A stretch of DNA of 64,000 bases from JAVBMC01 sp031552845 (GTDB taxonomy: Bacteria; Verrucomicrobiota; Kiritimatiellia; RFP12; DVOR01), in the NCBI GenBank assembly GCA_031552845.1, contig JAVBMC010000011.1, forward strand, positions 26,116 through 90,115, written 5' to 3'. Shown here piece after piece: positions 1-7,898 of the stretch. The notes beneath the pieces were generated by a model that made no database searches, had not been told where the DNA came from, and saw only the letters and a list, made by a program, of their open reading frames with translations. Each line of letters begins with the position of its first letter. Position 1 is the first letter of the stretch. The translations under genes were made by a program, and so were the position numbers.

Positions 1-396
1 CGCATCATCGACAGGCTTAAATGAAATCTCTTTGACGCCAGCCTTCTCAAGATGTTCTTTTAGAGAGGCAATGTAGTTACCATCCACAAAGTTCTTAGGA
101 ACAATTATATTACGCATCGTCTGTTGTAATCTTCCTTTTTCATGAGCTATCATTTCATAACGCCGTTCATTTATTCTATCACATGTTTCTGCAGAGACTT
201 TCATGTTGAATATATTCGCGTAGTAAGCAGGCTCTGCGGGTATGTAAATGAAGTCGGAGCGTTCGGGATCAATACACCGGCACTCGGCGATGAAGCTGCA
301 GTAGTACCACCACGCCACGACCGCCACAACTCCGGCAAGCGCGGCGTAGCGGGTGACTTCAATGGCGATGGTTTTTAGGGAGGCAAGGTATTTCAT
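1..396 (-). CDS. Partial membrane-anchored protein, function unknown (3' end outside window)
   Basis: An open frame runs from an ATG at 396 leftward off the window edge, so only the first 132 codons are visible. A basic start (MKYLASLK) is followed at about residues 17-33 by one hydrophobic segment (AALAGVVAVVAWWYY), then a Cys-containing stretch and a mostly hydrophilic part. This suggests a single N-terminal membrane anchor with a soluble domain. AAAGGA lies four bases upstream of the start, which supports it. I recognise no family. The gene points away from the GH116 gene and shares no operon with it. Coding status rests on the long open frame, the ribosome-binding site and the believable signal-anchor. 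Confidence 0.6.
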   Translation of the reverse strand, partial: MKYLASLKTIAIEVTRYAALAGVVAVVAWWYYCSFIAECRCIDPERSDFIYIPAEPAYYANIFNMKVSAETCDRINERRYEMIAHEKGRLQQTMRNIIVPKNFVDGNYIASLKEHLEKAGVKEISFKPVDDA

Positions 397-463
397 GGCG
401 TCCTTTACTTTGAATTATACGCTCTTGGCGTTGTTTAAGCAAGTTCAAACAGGGATGGAGGAG

Positions 464-685
464 AATTGCTGTCTTCAAAAGGTAGGACAGGTCTCGCCGA
501 GACCGCCGCACCCACACAGTCGCCCTCAAAGCACACAACCATTACCTTGCTCGGCGGTTTCGGCGAAAGTGCCACAGGCACTTTTGTAGCCCTACCCAAC
601 AACCGCGTTAGATCCTCTCCGCGCCTCCGCGTCTCCGCGTGAGCTTTATTCAAACTCCTCGTCGAAGTGAATTATTAGAGGCGCC
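464..685. repeat. Dispersed inverted-repeat element, left copy
   Basis: This stretch is a diverged copy of 63299-63494. Both contain the same ordered blocks: AATTGCTG..CTTCAAAAGG, then GGTCTCGCCGAGACCGCCGCA, CACACAGTCGCCC, a CTCGGCG block, CCCTACCCAACAACC, and an arm of CGCGTCTCCGCGTGA type (614-648). It holds no credible gene; the short frames here are in repeat sequence. The gap between the divergent genes (397-809) contains this element and no clear promoter that I can defend. Confidence 0.6.
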
Positions 686-809
686 CTATACTGCAGAATA
701 CCGTCATTAGTAACACAAAGTAAAGCGAGGCGAGCAAAACCGAATTGCTTCCGGGTCTGTAACTTGATATAGTCTCCAAGATGTTGGTTATCTACACAGG
801 TGAGGTTTT

Positions 810-3455
810 ATGATGCGGTGGTTTGTGACGTTTGCGGGGGTATTGGCGTTGGGGAGCGTAACCGCGGCGGAGCCGTTGAAGTATGAGGGCGTGAAGACGG
901 GGCAGATTTCGTTTCCACTGGGCGGCATCGGCACCGGTTCCATCGGCCTTGGCGGTAATGGCGGGTTGATTGATTGGGAGATTTTCAATGCGCCGAACAA
1001 GGGTTCGCTAAACGGTCACGCGCACTTTGCTATCCGCACGGAGCAAAAGGGCAAGACGGTTGATGTGCGTATCTTGAATGGGGATTTGCAACCACCTTAT
1101 ATCGGCTCGCTTGCGCACCGCAATGAACTTTTCGTAGGTTTCGGCTGGGGGCCGCGTGCCGAAACAATGGCGGGGCTGCCGCACTTCCGCAACCACACAT
1201 TTCTGGGGAGCTTCCCGACAGCTAAGATTCTCTTTAGCGATCCCGAGGCACCGGTGAAGGCGGAGCTGGTGGCATGGAGTCCTTTTATTCCGAGCAACGC
1301 GGATGACTCGAGCCGTCCGCTGGCTATCTTTGAAATCACCGTTGAGAACACGACCCAAGAACCTTGCGACTATGCTCTGACCGGCGTGCTGGCGAATCCT
1401 TATCGCACGCAATCCAACAAGAATGCCGTGGTCAAACACGATGGGTTGACGCAGTTGATTCTCACACGCGGCGGTGACACCACGGACTTTGAATACGGCG
1501 AACTGGCACTCACCACTGACGCCGCGCAGACGTCGTATCAGGAATACTTTTTTCGTGGAGGATGGTCAGACCCACTGGAGGCTTACTACCACGACCTCAA
1601 ACAGTCCGGCCCATTCAAGAACCGTCGTTACGAGACTTCGATCGGTAACGGCTGGCGGCAGGATTCAGGATTGCTGGCAGCACATTTCAGCCTCAAGCCC
1701 GGTGAACGGCAAACGGTCAACTACATCATCTCATGGCACTCGCCCAACCGTCGCGAACTCGGCCGCGAAGCCGATGAACGCGCCAAGGAGAGTGGCATCG
1801 CCAACCGATGGCTGAACTACTACGCCAAGCTCCAAACCTCCGCCGCCGATGGCGCGGTTTATGCCTTTGCCAATTATGCACGCCTGCGCAAGGATACATT
1901 CGCCTTCCGTGATGCGCTCTTCAATTCGAAGCTGCCGCAATCGGTGATTGATGGCGTGTCGGCGAATCTTTCGACCTTGCGCAGTCCTGTCGCGTGGCGG
2001 CTGGAAGATGGCACGTTCTATGGCTGGGAAGGTGTCGGCACGACAGTCGGTTCGTGTGCGGGGAGCTGTTCGCACGTGTGGAACTATGCGCAAGCCCTCC
2101 CCTTCCTCTTCCCGGAGCTCGAGCGCACTATGCGTAACGCGCAGTATTTTTACAATGTGGATGAGAACGGCGGTGCGCACTTCCGCCTCAAACTCCCGCT
2201 GGGCTGCCGTGCAAAAGTTTCCGATCATCGTCCCTGCGTGGATGGGCAATTCGGCGAGGTGATGAAGACCTACCGCGAGTGGAAGCTATCCGGTAAGACC
2301 GATTGGCTCAAGAGCGTCTACCCCACCCTCAAGCGTACCATCGAGTACGCTTGGAGCGAGAAGAACTACGACCGCTGGGATCCCGAACAAAGCGGCGTGA
2401 TGCGCGGCCGCCAGCACAATACCTTGGACATTGAATTTTTCGGTCCCAGCGGCTATCTCAACGCCCACTATCTCGGAGCACTCAAGGCCGGCGCCGAGAT
2501 TGCCGACGCCATGGGCGACAAGCCCTTCGCCGAGCTCTGCCGCGGCATCTTCGCCAAGGGTAAAGCTTGGACAGATAAGAACCTCTTCAACGGCGAAATC
2601 TACTTCCAAGATATCGACGTAACGGACGAGAGCATCCTCAATGGTTTTGACGACCATGGCTCGGCGCGCGATTATTATTGGAACGCCGAGCACAAGCAGA
2701 TCAAATACCAGCTTGGCCCTCACGGACGCATCATCGACGCCCCGCTCGCCCAATGGTACGCCACGCTCTACGGCATTGGCGAAATCCTCGCGCCGGAGCA
2801 GGTGAAGACCAATCTTGAGACGCTTTACAAATACAACTTCCTCTCGATGCGTGACGTGGCCAACACGTGGCGGATATTCGGCCTGAACGATGAAAAGGGT
2901 GTTATCATGAGTACTTGGCCTGATGGCATTGAGCGCCCGGTTATTCCCGCCTGTTATTCCACGGAGCTTTTCAACGGGCAGGAATGGGCGTTTGCCTCGC
3001 ACCTCGCCCTCTTTGGCGAACTCGACAAAGCAACTGCCGTGGCAGACGCCATCCGCCACCGTTACGACGGCGAACGCCGTAACCCTTGGAGCGAGATCGA
3101 ATGCGGCAGCAATTATGCCCGCAGCATGGCCTCCTACGGAATGCTGTTGGCTTGGAGCGGTTTCACTTTTGACCTCACGCAAAACCGCCTCGGCTTCTCG
3201 CCGCGCCCGAAGGGAGACTTTCAATGCTTCTGGAGTGTTGATGGCGCTTGGGGCGAATTCATGCGTGCTGCAAATACCTGCACCCTCACCCTGGCTTATG
3301 GCAAGCTCAACCTCCAAACCTTCGCGGTAGAGGGGCAATGGAAAACAGCCGAGCTCAACGGCAAGCCTATCGACATCGCCGCCACGGGACAAGTCACAAC
3401 CTTCTCCCGCCTGCAAACGCTCGCCGCCGGCGATACCCTCACCCTCCGCCGCTAG
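810..3455 (+). CDS. Secreted GH116 beta-glycosidase (glucosylceramidase-like)
   Basis: Probable exported beta-glucosidase/beta-xylosidase of family GH116 (GBA2-like N-terminal beta-sandwich plus alpha/alpha-barrel catalytic domain). A signal peptide is visible (hydrophobic FVTFAGVLALGSV, cleavage near TAA/EP). Hallmarks are the N-terminal GGIGTGSIGLGGNGG block (about residues 36-50) and the C-terminal NPWSEIECGSNYARSMAS block. By analogy with GBA2 and TxGH116, the nucleophile should be Glu407 in GWEG and the acid/base Asp540 in HNTLD. The length of 881 residues fits the family. Two ATGs occur in tandem (810, 813) after AGGTGAGG; either could start translation. A second secreted glycosidase follows on the same strand, which suggests glycan breakdown. 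Exact substrate is not deducible. Confidence 0.88.
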   Translation: MMRWFVTFAGVLALGSVTAAEPLKYEGVKTGQISFPLGGIGTGSIGLGGNGGLIDWEIFNAPNKGSLNGHAHFAIRTEQKGKTVDVRILNGDLQPPYIGSLAHRNELFVGFGWGPRAETMAGLPHFRNHTFLGSFPTAKILFSDPEAPVKAELVAWSPFIPSNADDSSRPLAIFEITVENTTQEPCDYALTGVLANPYRTQSNKNAVVKHDGLTQLILTRGGDTTDFEYGELALTTDAAQTSYQEYFFRGGWSDPLEAYYHDLKQSGPFKNRRYETSIGNGWRQDSGLLAAHFSLKPGERQTVNYIISWHSPNRRELGREADERAKESGIANRWLNYYAKLQTSAADGAVYAFANYARLRKDTFAFRDALFNSKLPQSVIDGVSANLSTLRSPVAWRLEDGTFYGWEGVGTTVGSCAGSCSHVWNYAQALPFLFPELERTMRNAQYFYNVDENGGAHFRLKLPLGCRAKVSDHRPCVDGQFGEVMKTYREWKLSGKTDWLKSVYPTLKRTIEYAWSEKNYDRWDPEQSGVMRGRQHNTLDIEFFGPSGYLNAHYLGALKAGAEIADAMGDKPFAELCRGIFAKGKAWTDKNLFNGEIYFQDIDVTDESILNGFDDHGSARDYYWNAEHKQIKYQLGPHGRIIDAPLAQWYATLYGIGEILAPEQVKTNLETLYKYNFLSMRDVANTWRIFGLNDEKGVIMSTWPDGIERPVIPACYSTELFNGQEWAFASHLALFGELDKATAVADAIRHRYDGERRNPWSEIECGSNYARSMASYGMLLAWSGFTFDLTQNRLGFSPRPKGDFQCFWSVDGAWGEFMRAANTCTLTLAYGKLNLQTFAVEGQWKTAELNGKPIDIAATGQVTTFSRLQTLAAGDTLTLRR

Positions 3456-3476
3456 CCGTCGGTAGACAATCGGGAA

Positions 3477-3513
3477 AACAGCCCCGTCTATTAGAGGAAT
3501 GCGGGCTGTTTCA
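3477..3513 (+). terminator. Possible weak terminator after the GH116 gene
   Basis: AACAGCCC (3477-3484) can pair with GGGCTGTT (3503-3510) across an 18-base loop, directly after the GH116 stop. The T run after the stem is only three bases, so termination is uncertain. Confidence 0.35.
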
Positions 3514-3547
3514 GGGTGGCTCTGTACTGACAGGAATGGGGATTTTG

Positions 3548-3693
3548 TGCCAAACGTTTGGCAAGCAGGTTTTCAACGTTTGCCAACGTGGCATCCAACG
3601 TTTGCCAAGTCTGCGTCCAACGTTTGCCGCCAATATGTCAGTCTAGTGAAACAAATGCGCGAGCCTAGTGAAACTTTTGCGTCAGATGACTGA
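3548..3693. repeat. 22-bp phased palindrome array A (about seven units)
   Basis: Centres of imperfect palindromes fall at 3555.5, 3577.5, 3599.5 and 3621.5, exactly 22 bp apart, with the core CAAACGTTTG or CAACGTTTGCC; the first unit is a perfect TGCCAAACGTTTGGCA. The phase continues with a changed core: TCAGTCTAGTGA is centred on 3643.5, CTAGTGAAAC recurs 22 bp later, and TCAG-ATGA-CTGA is centred on 3687.5. The array fills the gap between the GH116 and GH2 genes. It is not a CRISPR, since there are no long unique spacers. The function is unknown. Confidence 0.8.
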
Positions 3694-3806
3694 AATAAAA
3701 GTGTGCGTTGAGAGGCTAAACGCGATGAGGCGGCTTCGGCGAAGCCTACCCTCCCCGCCACGCAACCTGTGGAGGGTGGTTGAGTGAGAGACCGGAATAC
3801 TTTTGG

Positions 3807-3835
3807 TCGACAGCTTCCCGTGGAAGTGTTATAAT
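3807..3835 (+). promoter_or_regulatory. Sigma70-like promoter of the GH2 gene
   Basis: TCGACA (3807-3812), a 17-bp spacer and a perfect TATAAT (3830-3835) lie about 40 bp before the chosen GH2 start and downstream of array A. GH2 can therefore be transcribed independently of GH116. Confidence 0.65.
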
Positions 3836-3875
3836 GGAGGCGTTGAAAGTGCGTAATATGAAGGGGGAGGTGTGT

Positions 3876-5732
3876 ATGTTGCACAAGGGATGGCTGGGTG
3901 TACTGGCGGTAGTGGCGGTGGCGGGTATTGTGGAGGCAGCGGTGCCGCGGCCGGAGTATCCGCGGATGCAGTTTCGGCGCGAGCAGTCGTGGATCAATTT
4001 GAATGGTGAATGGAACTTTGAATTTGATCATGGGCGGTCGGGTGTAGAGCGAAAGCTGTATGAGCACCCGGAGCTGTTTACGCAGAAGATTGTAGTGCCG
4101 TTCTGTCCGGAGTCGAAGCTCTCGGGCTTGGGGCACACGGACTTCGTGGAGTCGGTGTTTTACCATCGTGAAATTGAGATTCCGGCGGAGTGGGCGGATA
4201 AGAAGATTCTGCTGAACTTTGGCGGGGTGGATTATCATGCACGGATTTGGATTGATGGTAAGGAGGCGGGCTGGCATACGGGCGGGTCGTCGCCATTCTC
4301 GGTGGATATCACGCAGTTCGTCAAGCCGGGTGGGAAGCATCAGTGCGTGGTGCAGGCGGTAGATTTGGTGAGGAGCCGTGAGCAGGGGTTAGGGAAGCAG
4401 TCGTCTGAGCTGTTGTCGTCGGGCTGTACCTATACGCGCGTGACGGGGATTTGGCAGACGGTATGGCTGGAAGCGGTGCATCCGCAGGGTTTGGCGGAGT
4501 GTCATATTGTGCCGTGTATTGATACAGGGAACGTAATGTTTACACCGAGATTTCACTCGACACTTGAGGGTGATCGGTTTCGTATTACGGTGTTGAAGGG
4601 CGAGCAGTTGGTAAGGGGATTTGGAATGGAGGCGGTGGATGGGTATCCGATGAATCTGGTGATGGAAGGGTATATGCTGTGGGAACCGAATCAGCCATTT
4701 TTGTATGATGTGGTGTTTGAGGTGATGCGTGACGGAAAAGTGATTGACCGCGTGGAGTCGTACTTTGCGATGCGAAGGTTTAGCATCAAGGGGAACAGAC
4801 TATACCTCAACCATGAGCCGATATTCATGCGAATGGTGTTGGATCAGGGGTTCTATCCGGATGGAATCTGGACAGCGCCAAGCGATGCGGAGTTGAAGGG
4901 AGATATTGAGCGTGCGATGGCGATGGGGTTCAATGGCGCACGGCTGCATCAGAAGGTGTTTGAGGACCGCTTCCACTATTGGGCGGATAAGCTGGGGTAT
5001 CTGACGTGGGCGGAGTATCCGAGCTGGGGGATGGATTTGTGTTCGGCAAGGGCGCGTGAGAACTTTTTGAGCGAGTGGCCGGCGTTGGTGCGGTATTTGC
5101 GCAACCATCCGTCGATTGCCGCATGGACGCCGTTGAATGAGACGGTCGCGCCGTCGGAGGTGCGTTTGGCGGGGGTGTTTTGGGATGGGCCGGATGGGTT
5201 GCGGCTGCGACAGTATCGGGATTGGGTGACGGCGGTTTATGATACCACAAAGGCGATTGACCCCACGCGCCCGATTAACGATGTGAGCGGGTATGTGCAT
5301 GTGAAGACAGACATTTGGACGGTGCATCCCTACTGCCCCGATGCGAAGAGTTTTGGAGACTTCATCTTCAGCGCCGCACCGAAGGCGGCGGTGCATGTGC
5401 CGAAGTATGAGGTGCCCTACTCCGGCCAGCCGTATGTGGTGGATGAGTTTGGCGGATTCAAATACAGCCCGGAGTTTGCACGTGAGAAGATGGAGGCAGG
5501 CTGGGGCTATCACGGGCTGCAAATCAAAACTGAGGACGAGCTGATTGCCAAAATCCGTGAGCAGGTGAATCTGATGGTGGCGAGTCCGCTGATTGCAGGG
5601 TATTGTTACACACAGCTGACGGACGTCGAGCAGGAGCAAAACGGCGTCTATACCTACGACCGCAAGCCGAAGGTCAACGTCAAAAAGATGGCGGAGGTTT
5701 TCGGCGCCAAACCGTCTTGGTCGGCCTATTGA
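3876..5732 (+). CDS. Secreted GH2 beta-glycosidase (beta-galactosidase/glucuronidase-like)
   Basis: Exported glycoside hydrolase family 2 enzyme of 618 residues. The reading frame is open further upstream, but the ATG at 3876 is preceded by GGGGGAGG and begins a clean signal peptide (MLHKGWLGVLAVVAVAGIVEAAV), so I start there. The GH2 N-terminal jelly-roll begins near NLNGEWNFEFD, then comes an Ig-like domain and the TIM barrel. The acid/base is Glu422 in AWTPLNE and the nucleophile Glu524 in VVDEFGG. The protein is shorter than LacZ, as in compact polysaccharide-degrading GH2 enzymes. A strong promoter lies upstream and a strong terminator downstream, so it is probably a single-gene unit. 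Substrate (galactose, glucuronate or mannose) cannot be fixed from sequence alone. Confidence 0.88.
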   Translation: MLHKGWLGVLAVVAVAGIVEAAVPRPEYPRMQFRREQSWINLNGEWNFEFDHGRSGVERKLYEHPELFTQKIVVPFCPESKLSGLGHTDFVESVFYHREIEIPAEWADKKILLNFGGVDYHARIWIDGKEAGWHTGGSSPFSVDITQFVKPGGKHQCVVQAVDLVRSREQGLGKQSSELLSSGCTYTRVTGIWQTVWLEAVHPQGLAECHIVPCIDTGNVMFTPRFHSTLEGDRFRITVLKGEQLVRGFGMEAVDGYPMNLVMEGYMLWEPNQPFLYDVVFEVMRDGKVIDRVESYFAMRRFSIKGNRLYLNHEPIFMRMVLDQGFYPDGIWTAPSDAELKGDIERAMAMGFNGARLHQKVFEDRFHYWADKLGYLTWAEYPSWGMDLCSARARENFLSEWPALVRYLRNHPSIAAWTPLNETVAPSEVRLAGVFWDGPDGLRLRQYRDWVTAVYDTTKAIDPTRPINDVSGYVHVKTDIWTVHPYCPDAKSFGDFIFSAAPKAAVHVPKYEVPYSGQPYVVDEFGGFKYSPEFAREKMEAGWGYHGLQIKTEDELIAKIREQVNLMVASPLIAGYCYTQLTDVEQEQNGVYTYDRKPKVNVKKMAEVFGAKPSWSAY

Positions 5733-5751
5733 ACCTCAATCAGCCACACGC

Positions 5752-5781
5752 GGGCACGGCACATAACGCCGTGCCCTTTTT
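5752..5781 (+). terminator. Rho-independent terminator of the GH2 gene
   Basis: GGGCACGGC (5752-5760) pairs perfectly with GCCGTGCCC (5768-5776) across a 7-base loop, followed by TTTTT. Confidence 0.9.
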
Positions 5782-5842
5782 GGGAATCCGTGCGTGGCTA
5801 GTCTCCGTTGCGAGTTTCTTCATAGAAAAACGGCAAATTGAG

Positions 5843-5872
5843 TTGAAATGTACCTGAAAAGTAAGGTATAAT
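5843..5872 (+). promoter_or_regulatory. Sigma70-like promoter of the Minf_1886-type gene
   Basis: TTGAAA (5843-5848), an 18-bp spacer and TATAAT (5867-5872), 43 bp before the start codon. Confidence 0.65.
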
Positions 5873-5914
5873 GATGGGACTGGGGTTCAGTGTACCACGT
5901 GCCCCGTTGTTGAT

Positions 5915-6298
5915 ATGAAAATTGATAAACTCTCAAACGTGATCAAACAAATCTGCCGGCATGATTCACGTTATGCGCCCGATGCTTATGAGTTCCTGCT
6001 GGAGGCATTGGCAAGTGCCATGGAGGAGATCGTCGAGGAGACCGGTTTCCCGCGCCACTTGAGCGGCAAGGAGCTGGCGGAGGCCATCCGCGATTATGCC
6101 AAATATACCTATGGTCCGATGACATTGACGATGCTCCACGAATGGGGCGTGACGAAGACGGCGGACTTTGGCGATATCGTCTACAACCTGATCGATGCCA
6201 AGCACTTGAGCAAAGAGCCGACAGATACGAAGGCTGACTTCGAGAATGTCTACGACTTCGAGGAAGTGTTCAACAAGCCTTACATGCCCAGAGCTTGA
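5915..6298 (+). CDS. Minf_1886 family protein
   Basis: Small cytosolic protein of 127 residues matching the Minf_1886 family, described mainly from Planctomycetes and Verrucomicrobia and of unknown function. Recognisable stretches are YAPDAYEFLLEAL near residue 20, HLSGKELAEAIRDYAKYTYGPM in the middle, WGV.KT.DFG.IV.NLI, and a C-terminal DFENVYDFEEVF. There is no signal peptide and no membrane segment. It has its own promoter and is followed after 37 bp by the recombinase gene, so the two may be co-transcribed. Its main value here is as a taxonomic marker. Confidence 0.8.
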   Translation: MKIDKLSNVIKQICRHDSRYAPDAYEFLLEALASAMEEIVEETGFPRHLSGKELAEAIRDYAKYTYGPMTLTMLHEWGVTKTADFGDIVYNLIDAKHLSKEPTDTKADFENVYDFEEVFNKPYMPRA

Positions 6299-6335
6299 GC
6301 ATGCGTCTTGGTAATCCGCGCAAGGAGCGTCCGCA

Positions 6336-7304
6336 ATGACAGACCTGCCCGATGACAGCGGTATCCGCGTGCATCCGGCGGTGGCGAAAGATCCGCACAT
6401 TGACCGTTTCATGCGCTACCTGCGGGCAGAGCGTAATACCTCCAAGCACACGCAGAGCGGCTATCTGCAGGACCTTGGGCAGTTTGCGGCACATCAGTTT
6501 CACGACAGCCCTCCTCCCTTTGACTGGCTCAAGCCAACGAAGCAGGATATCCGGCGGTTCCTCGCGGATTACTTGGCCGATGGGAATGGCAACGTATCCG
6601 CCTCGCGCAAGCTCTCCGCCCTGCGGACGTTCTACCGCTACCTGCTGCGCGAAGGCGTGACGGATAAAAACCCCACGGCCACCATCCGCAATCCCAAGAA
6701 GCCGAAATCCTTACCGAAGATTGTGGAGGCCTCTGCCGTGGAGCGTCTGCTCGAAGCTCCGGATATCGCAGATGGCGGTAATGCCTACATCCGCCATCGC
6801 GATACCGCCCTCTTCGAAATGCTCTACAGCACCGGCGCGCGCGTAAGCGAGCTACTGGCTTTGAACTGGGGCGACATTACTCCGCGTGAGGACAGCTCCG
6901 CCACTTGCATCTTGTACGGCAAGGGCAATAAAGAACGCCTCTGTGCCATCGGCAAACCGGCCTATGCCGCACTGCAAGCCTTGCGCACCGCGGCGGACAA
7001 GCTGCCGCCCGGCGTAACGCCCAAGACGCCAATCTTCTTGAACTTGAAAAACTTTGAGCGCATCACCGCGCGGTCGGTTCAGCGTATCCTCAAAAAATAC
7101 CTAGCACAGGCGGGGCTACCGCCGGACATCACCCCGCATACCCTGCGGCACGCTTTTGCAACGCATCTATTGGATGCGGGCGCAGACATCCGTAACGTGC
7201 AGGAGATGTTGGGGCACAGCAGCCTATCGACAACGCAAATCTATACGCATGTATCGATTGAGCGGCTTAAAGAAGTTTACCGTAAAACCCACCCGCGCGC
7301 CTGA
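6336..7304 (+). CDS. Tyrosine recombinase, XerC/XerD-like
   Basis: Site-specific tyrosine recombinase of 322 residues, probably the chromosome-dimer-resolving XerC/D type. An N-terminal SAM-like core-binding domain (about 20-110) precedes the catalytic domain. The catalytic set is visible: Arg169 in TGARVSE, His268 and Arg271 in HTLRHAF, His294 in MLGHSS and the nucleophile Tyr303 in QIYTHV. An AAGGAG ribosome-binding site precedes the start. No integrase-style arm-binding domain, attachment-site repeat or phage gene lies nearby, which argues for a housekeeping Xer protein rather than an element integrase. Whether it is XerC or XerD cannot be said. Confidence 0.87.
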   Translation: MTDLPDDSGIRVHPAVAKDPHIDRFMRYLRAERNTSKHTQSGYLQDLGQFAAHQFHDSPPPFDWLKPTKQDIRRFLADYLADGNGNVSASRKLSALRTFYRYLLREGVTDKNPTATIRNPKKPKSLPKIVEASAVERLLEAPDIADGGNAYIRHRDTALFEMLYSTGARVSELLALNWGDITPREDSSATCILYGKGNKERLCAIGKPAYAALQALRTAADKLPPGVTPKTPIFLNLKNFERITARSVQRILKKYLAQAGLPPDITPHTLRHAFATHLLDAGADIRNVQEMLGHSSLSTTQIYTHVSIERLKEVYRKTHPRA

Positions 7305-7372
7305 ACCAACAGACAGGCAATCGAGTAACCTCCAAGCACCCTCACGGCAAGCACTATTATCCGCGCTAAGAT

Positions 7373-7882
7373 TTATTCTGCGGTGCCATCGGCGCGCAAA
7401 TCAAGTGCCATAGCAATTTCCGGGCAGGTGAAAGGGTCGGCGTGTTTAGTGCAGTAGATACAGCCGCGGTAAATTTTGTGCATGATCATGGTCTTGGGGA
7501 TTTCTTTAAAGCCCAAGGTTGCAAAGAAGCCCGGAGTAAAGGTCAGCACCAACGCCTGAGCCGGACGGAAAGGTTTAATGCGCTGAATGACCGATTGAAT
7601 CAACAGCGTACCAATGCGGCGGCCCTGCAAATCTTTACGGACAGCTACAGATTGGATTTCGACCGTGACGTTGCGTGAGTTGCCGACCTCCGGGAGGATC
7701 TGCCAGCAGGCACAGGCGACAATGCCTTCGGGGCCTTCAACCAGCACAAAACGGTCGATATGTTCGATGATCCGGTTCGGCGGGCGGGCAATCAATTCGT
7801 CGGGATAGGAACGGATGAGCTTATCAATTGCAGCCACATCATCCAACGTGGCCGCACGAGCCTTGTAACCATCATCAGCCAT
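7373..7882 (-). CDS. GNAT acetyltransferase, short N-acetylglutamate synthase-like
   Basis: GNAT-fold acetyltransferase of 169 residues. The acetyl-CoA loop is QGRRIGTLLI, after the beta4 strand IQSVAVRKDL. The C-terminal Cys-containing tail (GCIYCTKHADPFTCPEIAM) resembles the tail of the short ArgA-like enzymes, which end in a CxxC...CxEIA pattern, so amino-acid N-acetylation, possibly the first step of arginine synthesis, is a reasonable inference. It is the last gene of the minus-strand cluster, 16 bp after the GHL10 gene, but shows no functional link to exopolysaccharide. Confidence 0.7.
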   Translation of the reverse strand: MADDGYKARAATLDDVAAIDKLIRSYPDELIARPPNRIIEHIDRFVLVEGPEGIVACACWQILPEVGNSRNVTVEIQSVAVRKDLQGRRIGTLLIQSVIQRIKPFRPAQALVLTFTPGFFATLGFKEIPKTMIMHKIYRGCIYCTKHADPFTCPEIAMALDLRADGTAE

Positions 7883-7898
7883 GACTGTCCCTTAAAAA

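Noticed and set aside
435..653. A small minus-strand ORF starting MNKAHAETRRRGEDL
   Set aside because: Its start is the CGCGGAG-type repeat arm; such HAETRRRG peptides are a known by-product of these repeats.
2286..3416. A 376-codon antisense ORF
   Set aside because: Mirror frame of the GH116 gene, which has clear family motifs on the other strand.
3522..3533. Palindrome CTGT-N4-ACAG 28 bp before array A, and GTTATAAC 28 bp before array C, as a shared leader
   Set aside because: The same offset occurs at two arrays but array B has no palindrome at the matching place, so chance is not excluded.
4800..5639. A 279-codon antisense ORF
   Set aside because: Antisense shadow of the GH2 catalytic domain; Pro/Arg/His-rich composition without family resemblance.
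6336..7304. Integrase of a mobile island
   Set aside because: No arm-binding domain, excisionase, attachment repeats or cargo genes nearby; fits a housekeeping Xer protein.
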